From the NCBI GenBank assembly GCA_902782795.1, contig CACZOT010000161.1, positions 1-13,120 on the forward strand: a DNA stretch of 13,120 bases, read 5' to 3'. This document shows positions 6,416 through 13,120 of the stretch, piece after piece; the first letter of the stretch is position 1, and the number at the start of each line of letters is the position of its first letter. A program made the position numbers and the translations under genes. The notes under the pieces were generated by a model. It was not told the origin of the DNA and ran no database searches. It was given only the letters and a program-made list of their open reading frames with translations. This stretch comes from an uncultured Eubacteriales bacterium. Its GTDB lineage: Bacteria; Bacillota; Clostridia; Christensenellales; Aristaeellaceae.

Positions 6416-7339
6416 TTATTTCCCGATGCGCGCCGCCGCCTCGCCCCTCTTGAGGAGGCGCCAATAGTTGCCGCCGGCGATCTTTTCGACCTGCTCGCGG
6501 GTATAGCCGCGCGCGAGGAGCGCGTCCAGGAGCGCGGGCAGCTCTGCGGGATTGCCGAGCCCCTCGGGCCAGGTCTCGATGCCGTCGAAATCGGTGCCCA
6601 GGCCGACGGCGTCCTCGCCGCCGAGCTCCATGAGGGCGTCGATATGGCGCAGCACGTCCTCGAACACGGCGGGGCGGTCCTTGGCCAGGAACGCGGAGTA
6701 GAGATTGACGCCGATATAGCCCCCGCGTTCGATGATGGCGCTGGCCTGTTCGCGGCGCAGGTTGCGGTGCACGTCGCACAGTTCGCGCAGATTGGAATGG
6801 CTGGCGACCGGCGGCAGCTCCGCGTGCTCCGCCACGTCCCAGAAGCCCTTCTCGCTCAGGTGGGAGACGTCCGCGAAAATGCCGCGCGCGTCCATCTCCC
6901 GCAGCAGGTGCAGCCCGAACGGCTTGAGGCCGGGGCCGTCCTGCGCGGAGGGATAGCCGATCTCGTTTTCGTTGTTCCAGGTCAGCGCGATCAGGCGAAC
7001 GCGGCTGCGCTGGTGGTATTCATCCAGGCAGGCGATGCTCCCCTCCAGGATCTCGCCGCCCTCGATGGACAGGACGCCCATCGGTTCCTCCGGCAGCTCC
7101 TCCGGGAGCGGCCCGCGGCAGACCGGCACGCCCAGCCTGTCCACCGCCGCCAGCATGGCGCGCGCCTTGCCGGCGGGATCGTCCTGGGGCCCCTTCGGGC
7201 CTGCCCACAGCGCGAACGTCTGCAGCGAGACGCCGCCCTTTCGCAGCCTCTGTGCCGTGACGCAGCAATCCTCCGGCGCCGTGCCCCTGACGCCGATCTC
7301 CCAAAGCGTGTCGCAGTGCGCGTCCGCGATCTTCCACAT
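6416..7339 (-). CDS. Membrane-dipeptidase-type zinc dipeptidase, peptidase family M19
   Basis: 307 residues, complete. The start is ATG at 7339-7337 with AAAGGAGG (7356-7349) 9 nt upstream. The M19 binuclear zinc site is complete: His8 and Asp10 in DAHCD, Glu93 in SIEGGE, His160 in ADVSH, His181 in ASHSN, and Asp250 in GTDFDG. The spacings from residue 160 onward match human renal dipeptidase exactly (H198, H219, D288). The family hydrolyses dipeptides, often with a D-residue at the C-terminal side. No signal peptide is present, so this one is cytoplasmic and probably acts on imported or recycled peptides. It converges with the transglutaminase gene and diverges from dnaE. Confidence 0.95.
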   Translation of the reverse strand: MWKIADAHCDTLWEIGVRGTAPEDCCVTAQRLRKGGVSLQTFALWAGPKGPQDDPAGKARAMLAAVDRLGVPVCRGPLPEELPEEPMGVLSIEGGEILEGSIACLDEYHQRSRVRLIALTWNNENEIGYPSAQDGPGLKPFGLHLLREMDARGIFADVSHLSEKGFWDVAEHAELPPVASHSNLRELCDVHRNLRREQASAIIERGGYIGVNLYSAFLAKDRPAVFEDVLRHIDALMELGGEDAVGLGTDFDGIETWPEGLGNPAELPALLDALLARGYTREQVEKIAGGNYWRLLKRGEAAARIGK

Positions 7340-7463
7340 ATGCTTTTGCCTCCTTTGTGATCTGAGCGGGTGGCCCCAGGAAGCTCTTCCTCCTGGCTCC
7401 CGCGGGGCTCCCTTCCAGGGTATGATCCCCCATGGAGCCTTCGGATTCCTAAACCGTATTCGT

Positions 7464-7472
7464 ATTATACCA
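7464..7472 (-). promoter_or_regulatory. Extended -10 promoter of the dipeptidase gene
   Basis: Read on the minus strand, TGGTATAAT is a perfect TATAAT (7469-7464) with the extended -10 TG one base upstream. No good -35 is present, as is common with extended -10 promoters. The leader to the ATG is about 120 nt and contains partial palindromes (for example CCAGGA/TCCTGG around 7376-7396). Confidence 0.55.
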
Positions 7473-7508
7473 CAACCATCGCCCGGTCTGTTCTTTCGCG
7501 CGGGTTTT

Positions 7509-7517
7509 TGCTATAAT
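7509..7517 (+). promoter_or_regulatory. Extended -10 promoter of dnaE
   Basis: TGCTATAAT carries a perfect TATAAT (7512-7517) with an extended TG at 7509-7510. The -35 area (about 7489-7494, TGTTCT) is weak. The start codon is 35 nt downstream and the ribosome binding site GGGGGAG is at 7541-7547. The dnaE and dipeptidase -10 elements lie only about 40 bp apart on opposite strands, so the two units may interfere. Confidence 0.6.
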
Positions 7518-7552
7518 AAAATGGGAGTTCAGGAAACCAAGGGGGAGAGGCC

Positions 7553-10500
7553 ATGTTCGCGCATCTGCACATGCACACGGAGTACAGCCTGCTGGACGGC
7601 GCCTGCCGCATCAAGGACCTGGTGCGGCGCGTCAAGGAGCTGGGCATGACCTCCTGCGCCATCACGGACCACGGCGCCATGTACGGCGTGGTGGATTTTT
7701 ACCGCGAGATGAAATCGGCGGGCCTGCATCCGGTGATCGGCTGCGAGGTCTACGTGTGCGCCAACATGGACGACAAGCAGACCAGCCGCGCCTACGGCCA
7801 CCTCACTCTCCTGGTCGAAAACGAGACGGGCTACAAAAACCTCATCAAGCTGGTGGGGGAGGGCTTCATCCGCGGGTTTTACTACCGCCCGCGCGTGGAT
7901 TACGCCTTGCTGCGCAAATACTCCCAGGGCCTGATCGCGCTCTCCGGCTGCCTCTCCGGCGATATCCCCCGCGCCCTTGTGGACGGCCGCGAGCAGGACG
8001 CGCGCGATCTGGCCGACATGTACATGGATATTTTCGGGCCGGACCATTTCTACATAGAGGTGCAAAACCACGGCTTGCAGGAGCAGATCCTCATTCTGCC
8101 GCGCCTCCTCCAGCTGGCGCGGGACAAGGGCCTGGAGGTCGTGGCCACGAACGACTGCCACTATATCCACCGCGAGGACGCCGAGGCCCAGGAGGTCCTC
8201 ATGTGCATCCAGACCGGCAAGACCCTCTCGGACGAGAGCCACATGCGCCACGACACGGACCAGATGTACGTCAAGTCCGAAGAGGAGATGCGCGCCGTCT
8301 TCCCCAATCTCCCGGACGCCATCGACCGCACGGAGGAGATCGCCCGGCGCTGCCATTTCGATTTCGACTTCTCCCATACCCATCTGCCGCGCTACCCCCT
8401 CCCGGAGGGCACGGACCCCCTGGAATACATGCGCGGCCTCTGCGAGGAAGGGTTCGCCCGCCTCTACGGCCCGGATCGCCAGGACGCCCGCGACCGCCTG
8501 GAGTACGAGCTGGGCGTGGTCAGCTCCATGGGATACGTGGATTACTATCTGATCGTGTGGGATTTCGTCCATTACGCCAAGACCCACGGCATCCTCGTCG
8601 GGCCCGGGCGCGGCAGCGGCGCGGCCTCCATCGCCGCCTACTGCATGGGCATCACCTCCGTGGAGCCCCTGCGCTACAGCCTCGTCTTCGAGCGCTTCCT
8701 CAACCCAGAGCGCGTCTCCATGCCGGATTTCGATATCGATTTCGACGACCGCCGCCGCGGCGAGGTCATCGAGTACGTGGCCCGCAAGTACGGCCACGAC
8801 CACGTGGCGCAGATCATCACCTTCGGGACCATGGCCGCCAAGGCTGTGGTGCGGGACGTCGGCCGCGTACTGGATATGAGCTACCAGGAGACGGATCGCG
8901 TCGCCAAGATGATCCCGTTCGAGCTCAAGATGACCCTGGACCACGCCATGGAGATCAACCCCGAACTGCGCAAGGCCTACGAGACCGAGGAGAACGTGCG
9001 CCGCCTCATCGATATGGGCAAGAAGCTCGAGGGCATGCCGCGCCACGCCTCGACCCACGCCGCGGGCGTGCTCATCACCGCAAAGCCCGTGGACGAATAC
9101 GTGCCCCTGCAGACCAACGACGAAGTCATCACCACCCAGTTCCCCATGGGAACGCTGGAATCGCTCGGCCTTTTGAAGATGGACTTCCTGGGCCTGAGAA
9201 CCTTGAACGTCATCGGCGATACGCTGGAGATGGTGCGCGAGGGCGGCGGACCGGATATCAAGAGCGCAGAGATCCCCATGGACGACAAGGCCGTCTACGA
9301 TATGATCTCCGCCGGCGAGACCGACGGCGTGTTCCAGTTGGAAAGCGGCGGCATGCGGGCCTTCCTCACCAACATGAAGCCCGGCAATTTCGAGGACATC
9401 ATCGCCGCCATCTCGCTCTACCGCCCGGGCCCGATGGAATCCATCCCCCGCTACATCGCGGGCAAAAAGGACCCCAGCCAGGTCCGGTACCTGACGGAGA
9501 AGCTCCGGCCCATCCTGGACGTGACCTACGGCTGCATGGTCTACCAGGAGCAGGTCATGCAGATCGTGCGCGACGTGGCCGGCTATTCCATCGGCCGCAG
9601 CGATCTCGTGCGCCGCGCCATGGCCAAGAAGAAGCACGACGTGATGATGAAGGAGAAGGAATACTTCATCCACGGCCTCGTCGAAAACGGCGAGGTGCAG
9701 GTGCCCGGAGCCGTGCGCCAGGGCGTGAGCGAGGAAGTGGCGGAAAAGCTCTTCGACGAGATGACCGCCTTCGCCAGCTACGCCTTCAACAAGGCCCACG
9801 CCGCCTGCTACGCCGTCGTCGCCGTGCAGACGGCCTGGCTCAAGGTGCACTATCCGCGGGAGTTCTTCGCCGCGCTCATGAACAGCGTCACGGGCAACAC
9901 GGAAAAGGTCGCCTTCTACATCGAATACTGCCGCCGCCACGGCATGGAGGTGCTCAAGCCGGATATCCAGAAGAGCCGCGAGGGCTTCTGGGTCTCGCCG
10001 GACGAGGGCGGCGCCATCCGCTTCGGCCTGGACGCCGTGCGCAGCGTGGGAAAGAACGCCGTCAAGGCCATCCTCGCCGAGCGCCAAGAGAACGGCCCTT
10101 ACCGCGATCTGTACGATTTCGTCCGCCGCATGCCCGAGGGCGCGGTCAACAAAAAGGCCGTGGAGTGCCTGATCATGGCCGGCGCGCTGGATTCTCTGCC
10201 CGGCCGCCGCTCCCAGAAGCTCGCCGTGTACGAAAGCGCCATAGATTCCAACGCCAAGATGCGCAAATCCACCATCGAGGGGCAGCTCTCCCTCTTTGGC
10301 AGCGGCTCCGGCCAGGCCGCCTTCGAACCGCCTCGCCTCCCGGACATCGAGGAATTCCCCCTGCGCCGCCTCCTGGATATGGAAAAGGAGATGACAGGCG
10401 TCTATATCAGCGGCCACCCGCTGGACGAATTCTCCGCCGAGCTGGAAAAGCTCGAGGTCAATTCGCGCTTCCTCAGCGAGCTCTCCGAAGAGGAGGACCA

Positions 10501-11113
10501 CGGCCTGCGCTGGGACGGCCTCGCCGTGCGCATGGGCGGCATGATCTCCGAAAAGCGCACCAAGGCCACGCGCTCCGGCAACCTCATGGGCTTTATCACC
10601 CTGGAGGATCTCTACGGCGCCACCGAGGCCCTGGTCTTCCCGCGCGTGCTCGAGCGCATCGGCGGCCTCTGGGAGACCCAGGAGCCGGTCGTCGCCACGG
10701 GCCGCCTCTCCGTGCGGGAGGACGAGCCCCCAAAGCTCCTGCTCGATACCCTCGAGCCCCTGCGCCATGGCATGGATCTCACCACGCCCGTGCGACCCTC
10801 CGAGCGCGCGCCCCGCGGCGGGGCCTATGCCGCCCCCGCTTACGACGAGCTCGGCGCGCCGCCTCCCGCGCTCGATATCGATTTCTCCGCCCCCGCGCCC
10901 AAGGAGACCCTCTACCTCCGCCTCGAGAGCGGCGAGCAGACCGACGCCGTTCGCCGCCTTCTCGCGCGCACGCCCGGCGATATGCGGGTGGTCCTGCGCC
11001 TGATGCGCGAGCAGAAGACCCTCGTCGCGCCGCGCGAGCTGTATGTGAACCAGCGCTTCCTGCGCACGGAGCTCGAGGCGCTCCTCGGCGCGGGCAGCGT
11101 GGTGTGCAAGTAG
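7553..11113 (+). CDS. dnaE: DNA polymerase III alpha subunit (DnaE type)
   Basis: 1186 residues, complete; ATG 7553 behind GGGGGAG. Domains in order: the PHP domain (1 to about 215), with candidate metal ligands H6, H8, D15, H40, E65, H83, C133, D201 and H203 all present; the family C polymerase core, with GPGRGSGAAS (350-359), the catalytic aspartates D394/D396 in PDFDIDF, and the third, D544, in KMDFLGLRT; fingers with YRPGPM (623-628), YQEQVM (664-669) and FNKAHAACYA (745-754); a helix-hairpin-helix near 825-840; the clamp-binding motif QLSLF (911-915); an OB fold (about 985-1070); and a Pro/Ala-rich linker before a small C-terminal domain. In Firmicutes that also have PolC, DnaE extends primers at the fork. 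Whether polC exists here cannot be seen. Its own promoter lies upstream. Confidence 0.98.
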   Translation: MFAHLHMHTEYSLLDGACRIKDLVRRVKELGMTSCAITDHGAMYGVVDFYREMKSAGLHPVIGCEVYVCANMDDKQTSRAYGHLTLLVENETGYKNLIKLVGEGFIRGFYYRPRVDYALLRKYSQGLIALSGCLSGDIPRALVDGREQDARDLADMYMDIFGPDHFYIEVQNHGLQEQILILPRLLQLARDKGLEVVATNDCHYIHREDAEAQEVLMCIQTGKTLSDESHMRHDTDQMYVKSEEEMRAVFPNLPDAIDRTEEIARRCHFDFDFSHTHLPRYPLPEGTDPLEYMRGLCEEGFARLYGPDRQDARDRLEYELGVVSSMGYVDYYLIVWDFVHYAKTHGILVGPGRGSGAASIAAYCMGITSVEPLRYSLVFERFLNPERVSMPDFDIDFDDRRRGEVIEYVARKYGHDHVAQIITFGTMAAKAVVRDVGRVLDMSYQETDRVAKMIPFELKMTLDHAMEINPELRKAYETEENVRRLIDMGKKLEGMPRHASTHAAGVLITAKPVDEYVPLQTNDEVITTQFPMGTLESLGLLKMDFLGLRTLNVIGDTLEMVREGGGPDIKSAEIPMDDKAVYDMISAGETDGVFQLESGGMRAFLTNMKPGNFEDIIAAISLYRPGPMESIPRYIAGKKDPSQVRYLTEKLRPILDVTYGCMVYQEQVMQIVRDVAGYSIGRSDLVRRAMAKKKHDVMMKEKEYFIHGLVENGEVQVPGAVRQGVSEEVAEKLFDEMTAFASYAFNKAHAACYAVVAVQTAWLKVHYPREFFAALMNSVTGNTEKVAFYIEYCRRHGMEVLKPDIQKSREGFWVSPDEGGAIRFGLDAVRSVGKNAVKAILAERQENGPYRDLYDFVRRMPEGAVNKKAVECLIMAGALDSLPGRRSQKLAVYESAIDSNAKMRKSTIEGQLSLFGSGSGQAAFEPPRLPDIEEFPLRRLLDMEKEMTGVYISGHPLDEFSAELEKLEVNSRFLSELSEEEDHGLRWDGLAVRMGGMISEKRTKATRSGNLMGFITLEDLYGATEALVFPRVLERIGGLWETQEPVVATGRLSVREDEPPKLLLDTLEPLRHGMDLTTPVRPSERAPRGGAYAAPAYDELGAPPPALDIDFSAPAPKETLYLRLESGEQTDAVRRLLARTPGDMRVVLRLMREQKTLVAPRELYVNQRFLRTELEALLGAGSVVCK

Positions 11114-11144
11114 GCGCCGTTGGGGGAGGACGGCGGGGTCCTGC

Positions 11145-11192
11145 CTTTCAGAAGCCCGGATTGTGGCTGCCGGGCTGGCATCCTGCTGAAAG
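11145..11192 (+). terminator. Nested hairpin, possible weak terminator of dnaE
   Basis: CTTTCAG (11145-11151) pairs with CTGAAAG (11186-11192), and inside it AGCCCGG (11153-11159) pairs with CCGGGCT (11170-11176). The nearest T-run (TTTTT, 11211-11215) is 18 bases further on, so a classical intrinsic terminator is doubtful. It is the only strong structure close behind the dnaE stop. Confidence 0.35.
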
Positions 11193-11215
11193 AGATTTCC
11201 TCCGGAACTATTTTT

Positions 11216-11600
11216 GAGCTCCGCCCTCAGCATTCTCTGTCACCCCATGTGAGGGGTGCAAGCAGGAACCATCTCGCCTCTCCGGGAGCTCTTCGGCGTC
11301 CTCAGCGCCGCCGTACCATAATGAATCCTTATAATTTGCATCCTCCTCGAGCAGAGCTGTGCCCTCCCAGTTTTTCCCAAATACATTGGGTCTAAGTCGA
11401 AACCAATCTATCTCGCGGGGAGCTCCTCGGCATCCTCTGCACGGGCATCTCATAATCATTCCTTATAATTGCCATTCTTCCAAAAACGACGCCTTTTCTT
11501 CCTGGTTTTCCCTCCTGTGAGGGGTCCACGGGAAATCATCCCCCTTGGACGGAACCCGAGGAACGAAGTTCTTCATCGTCCCACCACGCGCCGCGAAAGG
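11216..11600. repeat. Degenerate tandem repeat, about three copies, 134-bp period
   Basis: Matching landmarks recur at a 134-bp spacing: GAGGGGT at 11251, TTGGGTC at 11386 and GAGGGGT at 11519; and CTTATAATT around 11330 and 11464. The best block is GGGAGCTCTTCGGCGTCCTC (copy 1, from about 11284) against GGGAGCTCCTCGGCATCCTC (copy 2, from about 11418), 18 of 20 identical. Copy 3 is weaker (AGTTCTTCATCGTCC at about 11567) and runs into the leader of the next gene. Each of the first two copies carries a TATAAT. The origin is unknown. Confidence 0.7.
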
Positions 11601-11609
11601 AGCCTGCGC

Positions 11610-12635
11610 ATGACGAGCGAATCGATCCTTCTGTACAACACGCTGGAGGGCCAACATCTGCTGCGCCGCGCGCCGAAGGCGGAAATCGTGCGGGACCTGT
11701 GCGGCCTGCAGGCGCAGTTCTCGCGCAACCCGGAGATCTCGCTCCGCCTGCGCTCGAGCGACTACGCTCCCGACACCTGGGATTCCGGGTTGATCAAGAT
11801 CTGGACGCACCGCGGCACGATCCACGTGATCGCCGAGGACGAGCTGGGCCTGTACCTCTCCGCGGCGGACCAGTCCGGTCCGTTCCGGGACGGCCACTGG
11901 GGCATGAGCGTCGCCGAGCAGGAGAGATGGGCGCCGTTCATCGCCGAGCAGGTCGCCGCCGGAAACGATACGCGCGACGGCCTCAAAGCCGCCTGCCGCG
12001 CGGCGGGTATGGACGAGGATCTCGTTGGCCAGGCGTTCTACGGCTGGGGCGGGCTGATCAAGGAGATGTGCTGGCGCGGCCTGCTCGCCTGCCGCACGGG
12101 CACGGACAAGCGCTATCTCGTGCCGCGGCCTCCCGTCTGGATGGACCGCGACAAGGCGCGCTTCCTCCTCATGCGCCGGTATTTCGAGCATTTCGGACCC
12201 TCCTCCCTGCCGGATTGCCGCTCCTTCTTCGGCTGGCCCGCCGAGCAGATGCGTCCCCTCTGGCAGCGGCTGCAGAGGGATCTTCTCTGCACCGATCTTG
12301 GCGGACGGAAGTATTACCACGCGCGGGAGCTGGTCACGGACGCTCCTCTGCCCGAGTGCGTGCTTCTGGCCGGGTTCGATCAGCTCGTCCTGGGGTATCG
12401 CGATCGCGCGCGGTTCCTCGACCGCGCCAACATGAAGAAGCTCACCAACCCCGCGGGGATCGTCTTCCCGGCCGTGCTCCTGCGTGGAAAGGCGCGCGCC
12501 CGCTGGAAGCTGGAAGGGGAGCGCGTAGCCGTCGTGCCCTTCGAGCGCCTCTATAAAAAGGACGAGGCCGGCGTGCGCCGGGCCGTCCGCGCGGCGCTGG
12601 GGCTGCCGGGGAAGGCCGTACGCTTCGAAGAATAG
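11610..12635 (+). CDS. AlkZ/YcaQ-family winged-helix DNA glycosylase (HTH_42 superfamily)
   Basis: 341 residues. The start is ATG 11610 behind AAAGGAG (11596-11602). The frame is open 47 codons further upstream, but that part is repeat DNA and lacks a ribosome binding site. Family signatures: LCGLQAQFSRNPEISLRLR (30-48), IWTHRGTIHVI (64-74), LLAGFDQLVLGYRDR (252-266) and GIVFPAVLLRGKARARWK (283-300). The family includes AlkZ, which protects an azinomycin B producer, and E. coli YcaQ (AlkX), which unhooks nitrogen-mustard crosslinks. The AlkZ catalytic signature is Gln-x-Gln (Q37/Q39); here it is Gln34-Ala35-Gln36, at almost the same position, so activity on alkylated or crosslinked DNA is plausible. 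No biosynthetic cluster is nearby, so a general repair role is more likely than self-resistance. Many relatives are annotated only as winged helix DNA-binding proteins. Confidence 0.85.
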   Translation: MTSESILLYNTLEGQHLLRRAPKAEIVRDLCGLQAQFSRNPEISLRLRSSDYAPDTWDSGLIKIWTHRGTIHVIAEDELGLYLSAADQSGPFRDGHWGMSVAEQERWAPFIAEQVAAGNDTRDGLKAACRAAGMDEDLVGQAFYGWGGLIKEMCWRGLLACRTGTDKRYLVPRPPVWMDRDKARFLLMRRYFEHFGPSSLPDCRSFFGWPAEQMRPLWQRLQRDLLCTDLGGRKYYHARELVTDAPLPECVLLAGFDQLVLGYRDRARFLDRANMKKLTNPAGIVFPAVLLRGKARARWKLEGERVAVVPFERLYKKDEAGVRRAVRAALGLPGKAVRFEE

Positions 12636-12654
12636 TTGGATCCTGCGTGGATGC

Positions 12655-12697
12655 AAAAAGGCTCCGGTATCCTGCGAAAGGATACTGGAGCCTTTTT
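12655..12697. terminator. Bidirectional terminator between the glycosylase gene and ppdK
   Basis: GGCTCCGGTATCCT (12660-12673) pairs with AGGATACTGGAGCC (12679-12692) with one G-U wobble and loop GCGAA. The stem is flanked by AAAAA on the left (12655-12659) and TTTTT on the right (12693-12697), so RNA from either strand ends in a hairpin plus U-run. It serves both convergent genes. Confidence 0.92.
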
Positions 12698-12718
12698 GCT
12701 TTGATTGGGTCGTTCGGG

Positions 12719-12756
12719 GGAGCTGAAGGACGGAGCCCTCAGCGCGCCCCGGCGCG
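12719..12756. repeat. GC-rich palindromes downstream of ppdK
   Basis: An imperfect palindrome, GCTGAAGGACGGAGCCCTCAGC (12722-12743), has the same core GGACGGAGCCC as the palindromes at 3562-3607. Next to it CGCGCC (12743-12748) pairs with GGCGCG (12751-12756). Both sit between the ppdK stop and the terminator. Confidence 0.55.
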
Positions 12757-12764
12757 GCGATTGC

Positions 12765-13120
12765 TTACCTCGGGTACTTGATCTGCGCGTGGGCAGCGGC
12801 GAGGCGGGCGATCGGCACGCGGTAGGGAGAGCAGGAGACGTAATCGAGACCAACGCGGTGGCAGAACTCGACGGAAGACGGATCGCCGCCGTGCTCGCCG
12901 CAGATGCCGCACTTGAGGCCCGGATGCTTCGCGCGGCCATTGCGGACGGCCATCTCGATGAGCTTGCCGACGCCATCCTGGTCGAGCCTGGCGAACGGAT
13001 CGGACTCGAAGATGCGCTTGTCGTAGTAGCTGTCGAGGAACTTGCCGGCGTCGTCGCGGGAGAAGCCGTAGGTCATCTGGGTGAGGTCGTTGGTGCCGAA
13101 GGAGAAGAAATCGGCCTGCT
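12765..13120 (-). CDS. ppdK: Pyruvate, phosphate dikinase, C-terminal end
   Basis: Partial: 117 codons plus the stop TAA (12767-12765); the rest lies beyond the right edge. Visible is the end of the PEP/pyruvate-binding barrel: FFSFGTNDLTQMTYGFSRDD, the catalytic cysteine motif KCGICGEHGGDPSSVEFCH, and the ending VGLDYVSCSPYRVPIARLAA. PPDK interconverts pyruvate + ATP + phosphate and PEP + AMP + PPi. In anaerobic Clostridia it can serve glycolysis or gluconeogenesis in the cytosol. The GTNDLTQ...GICGEHGGDP order also occurs in PEP synthase and PTS enzyme I, but SPYRVPIARLAAAHAQI at the C-terminus fits PPDK best. The gene converges on the glycosylase gene with a shared terminator. Confidence 0.95.
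   Translation of the reverse strand, partial: QADFFSFGTNDLTQMTYGFSRDDAGKFLDSYYDKRIFESDPFARLDQDGVGKLIEMAVRNGRAKHPGLKCGICGEHGGDPSSVEFCHRVGLDYVSCSPYRVPIARLAAAHAQIKYPR

Larger units (their letters stand above)
11114..11609. other. Non-coding, repeat-bearing gap after dnaE
   Basis: About 500 bp without a convincing gene and visibly richer in A/T than its surroundings. It begins with a nested hairpin (11145-11192) and then carries about three degenerate copies of a 134-bp unit (see the separate entry), ending at the ribosome binding site of the next gene (11596-11602). Short open frames on the minus strand follow the repeat but are shifted and interrupted between copies. Confidence 0.65.

Noticed and set aside
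4917..6779. A long minus-strand frame across the transglutaminase and part of the dipeptidase
   Set aside because: The real genes with motifs and ribosome binding sites occupy the same DNA in other frames; the translation shows no family features.
7756..11217. A second 1153-codon plus-strand frame inside dnaE
   Set aside because: Low-complexity Arg/Pro/Gly translation in a shifted frame of dnaE; a GC artefact.
7529..11233. A 1234-codon open frame antisense to the whole of dnaE
   Set aside because: It is rich in His, Val, Ala, Gly and Glu as expected from the reverse of strongly GC3-biased codons, has no recognisable domain or start signal, and mirrors a certain gene.
11208..11459. An 83-codon minus-strand ORF in the repeat region as a small protein gene
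   Set aside because: The frame shifts between repeat copies, no ribosome binding site and start pair is convincing, and no relative is recognised. It is kept only as a hint of a decayed coding repeat.

Overview
The window is chromosomal DNA from a GC-rich bacterium, most likely a high-GC member of the Clostridia (Firmicutes). This is inference from gene content: a stand-alone DnaE polymerase with a PHP domain and a QLSLF clamp motif, a clostridial-type pyruvate phosphate dikinase, strong AAAGGAGG-type ribosome binding sites, TATAAT promoters, and GC-rich palindromes between genes. No marker gene fixes the taxon.

Layout from left to right: (1) the 3' half of mnmG (+), tRNA wobble-uridine modification; (2) a 545-bp GC-rich, palindrome-packed non-coding stretch; (3) a GtrB/DPM1-like family 2 glycosyltransferase with two C-terminal membrane helices (+); (4) purC (+), preceded by a promoter overlapping CGAA/TTCG boxes that resemble a PurR site; (5) a palindrome cluster and terminator between convergent genes; (6) an MFS transporter (-); (7) a transglutaminase-like protein (+), divergent from the transporter; (8) a bidirectional terminator; (9) an M19 zinc dipeptidase (-); (10) a divergent pair of extended -10 promoters; (11) dnaE (+), complete, with all nine PHP metal ligands; (12) about 500 bp without a credible gene, holding about three degenerate copies of a 134-bp tandem repeat; (13) an AlkZ/YcaQ-type winged-helix DNA glycosylase with a QAQ motif (+); (14) a bidirectional terminator; (15) the C-terminal end of ppdK (-), cut by the window edge.

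The genes are mostly single transcription units in alternating orientation rather than one operon, and most are housekeeping (tRNA modification, purine synthesis, replication, central carbon metabolism). A putative DNA-crosslink repair glycosylase follows the polymerase, but about 500 bp of repeat DNA separates them, so a functional link is not established. I see no defence island, CRISPR array, prophage, transposase, rRNA or tRNA gene. The most unusual material is between the genes: the structured block after mnmG, the 134-bp tandem repeat after dnaE, two near-identical terminator stems 9 kb apart, and a family of GGA/TCC-loop palindromes.
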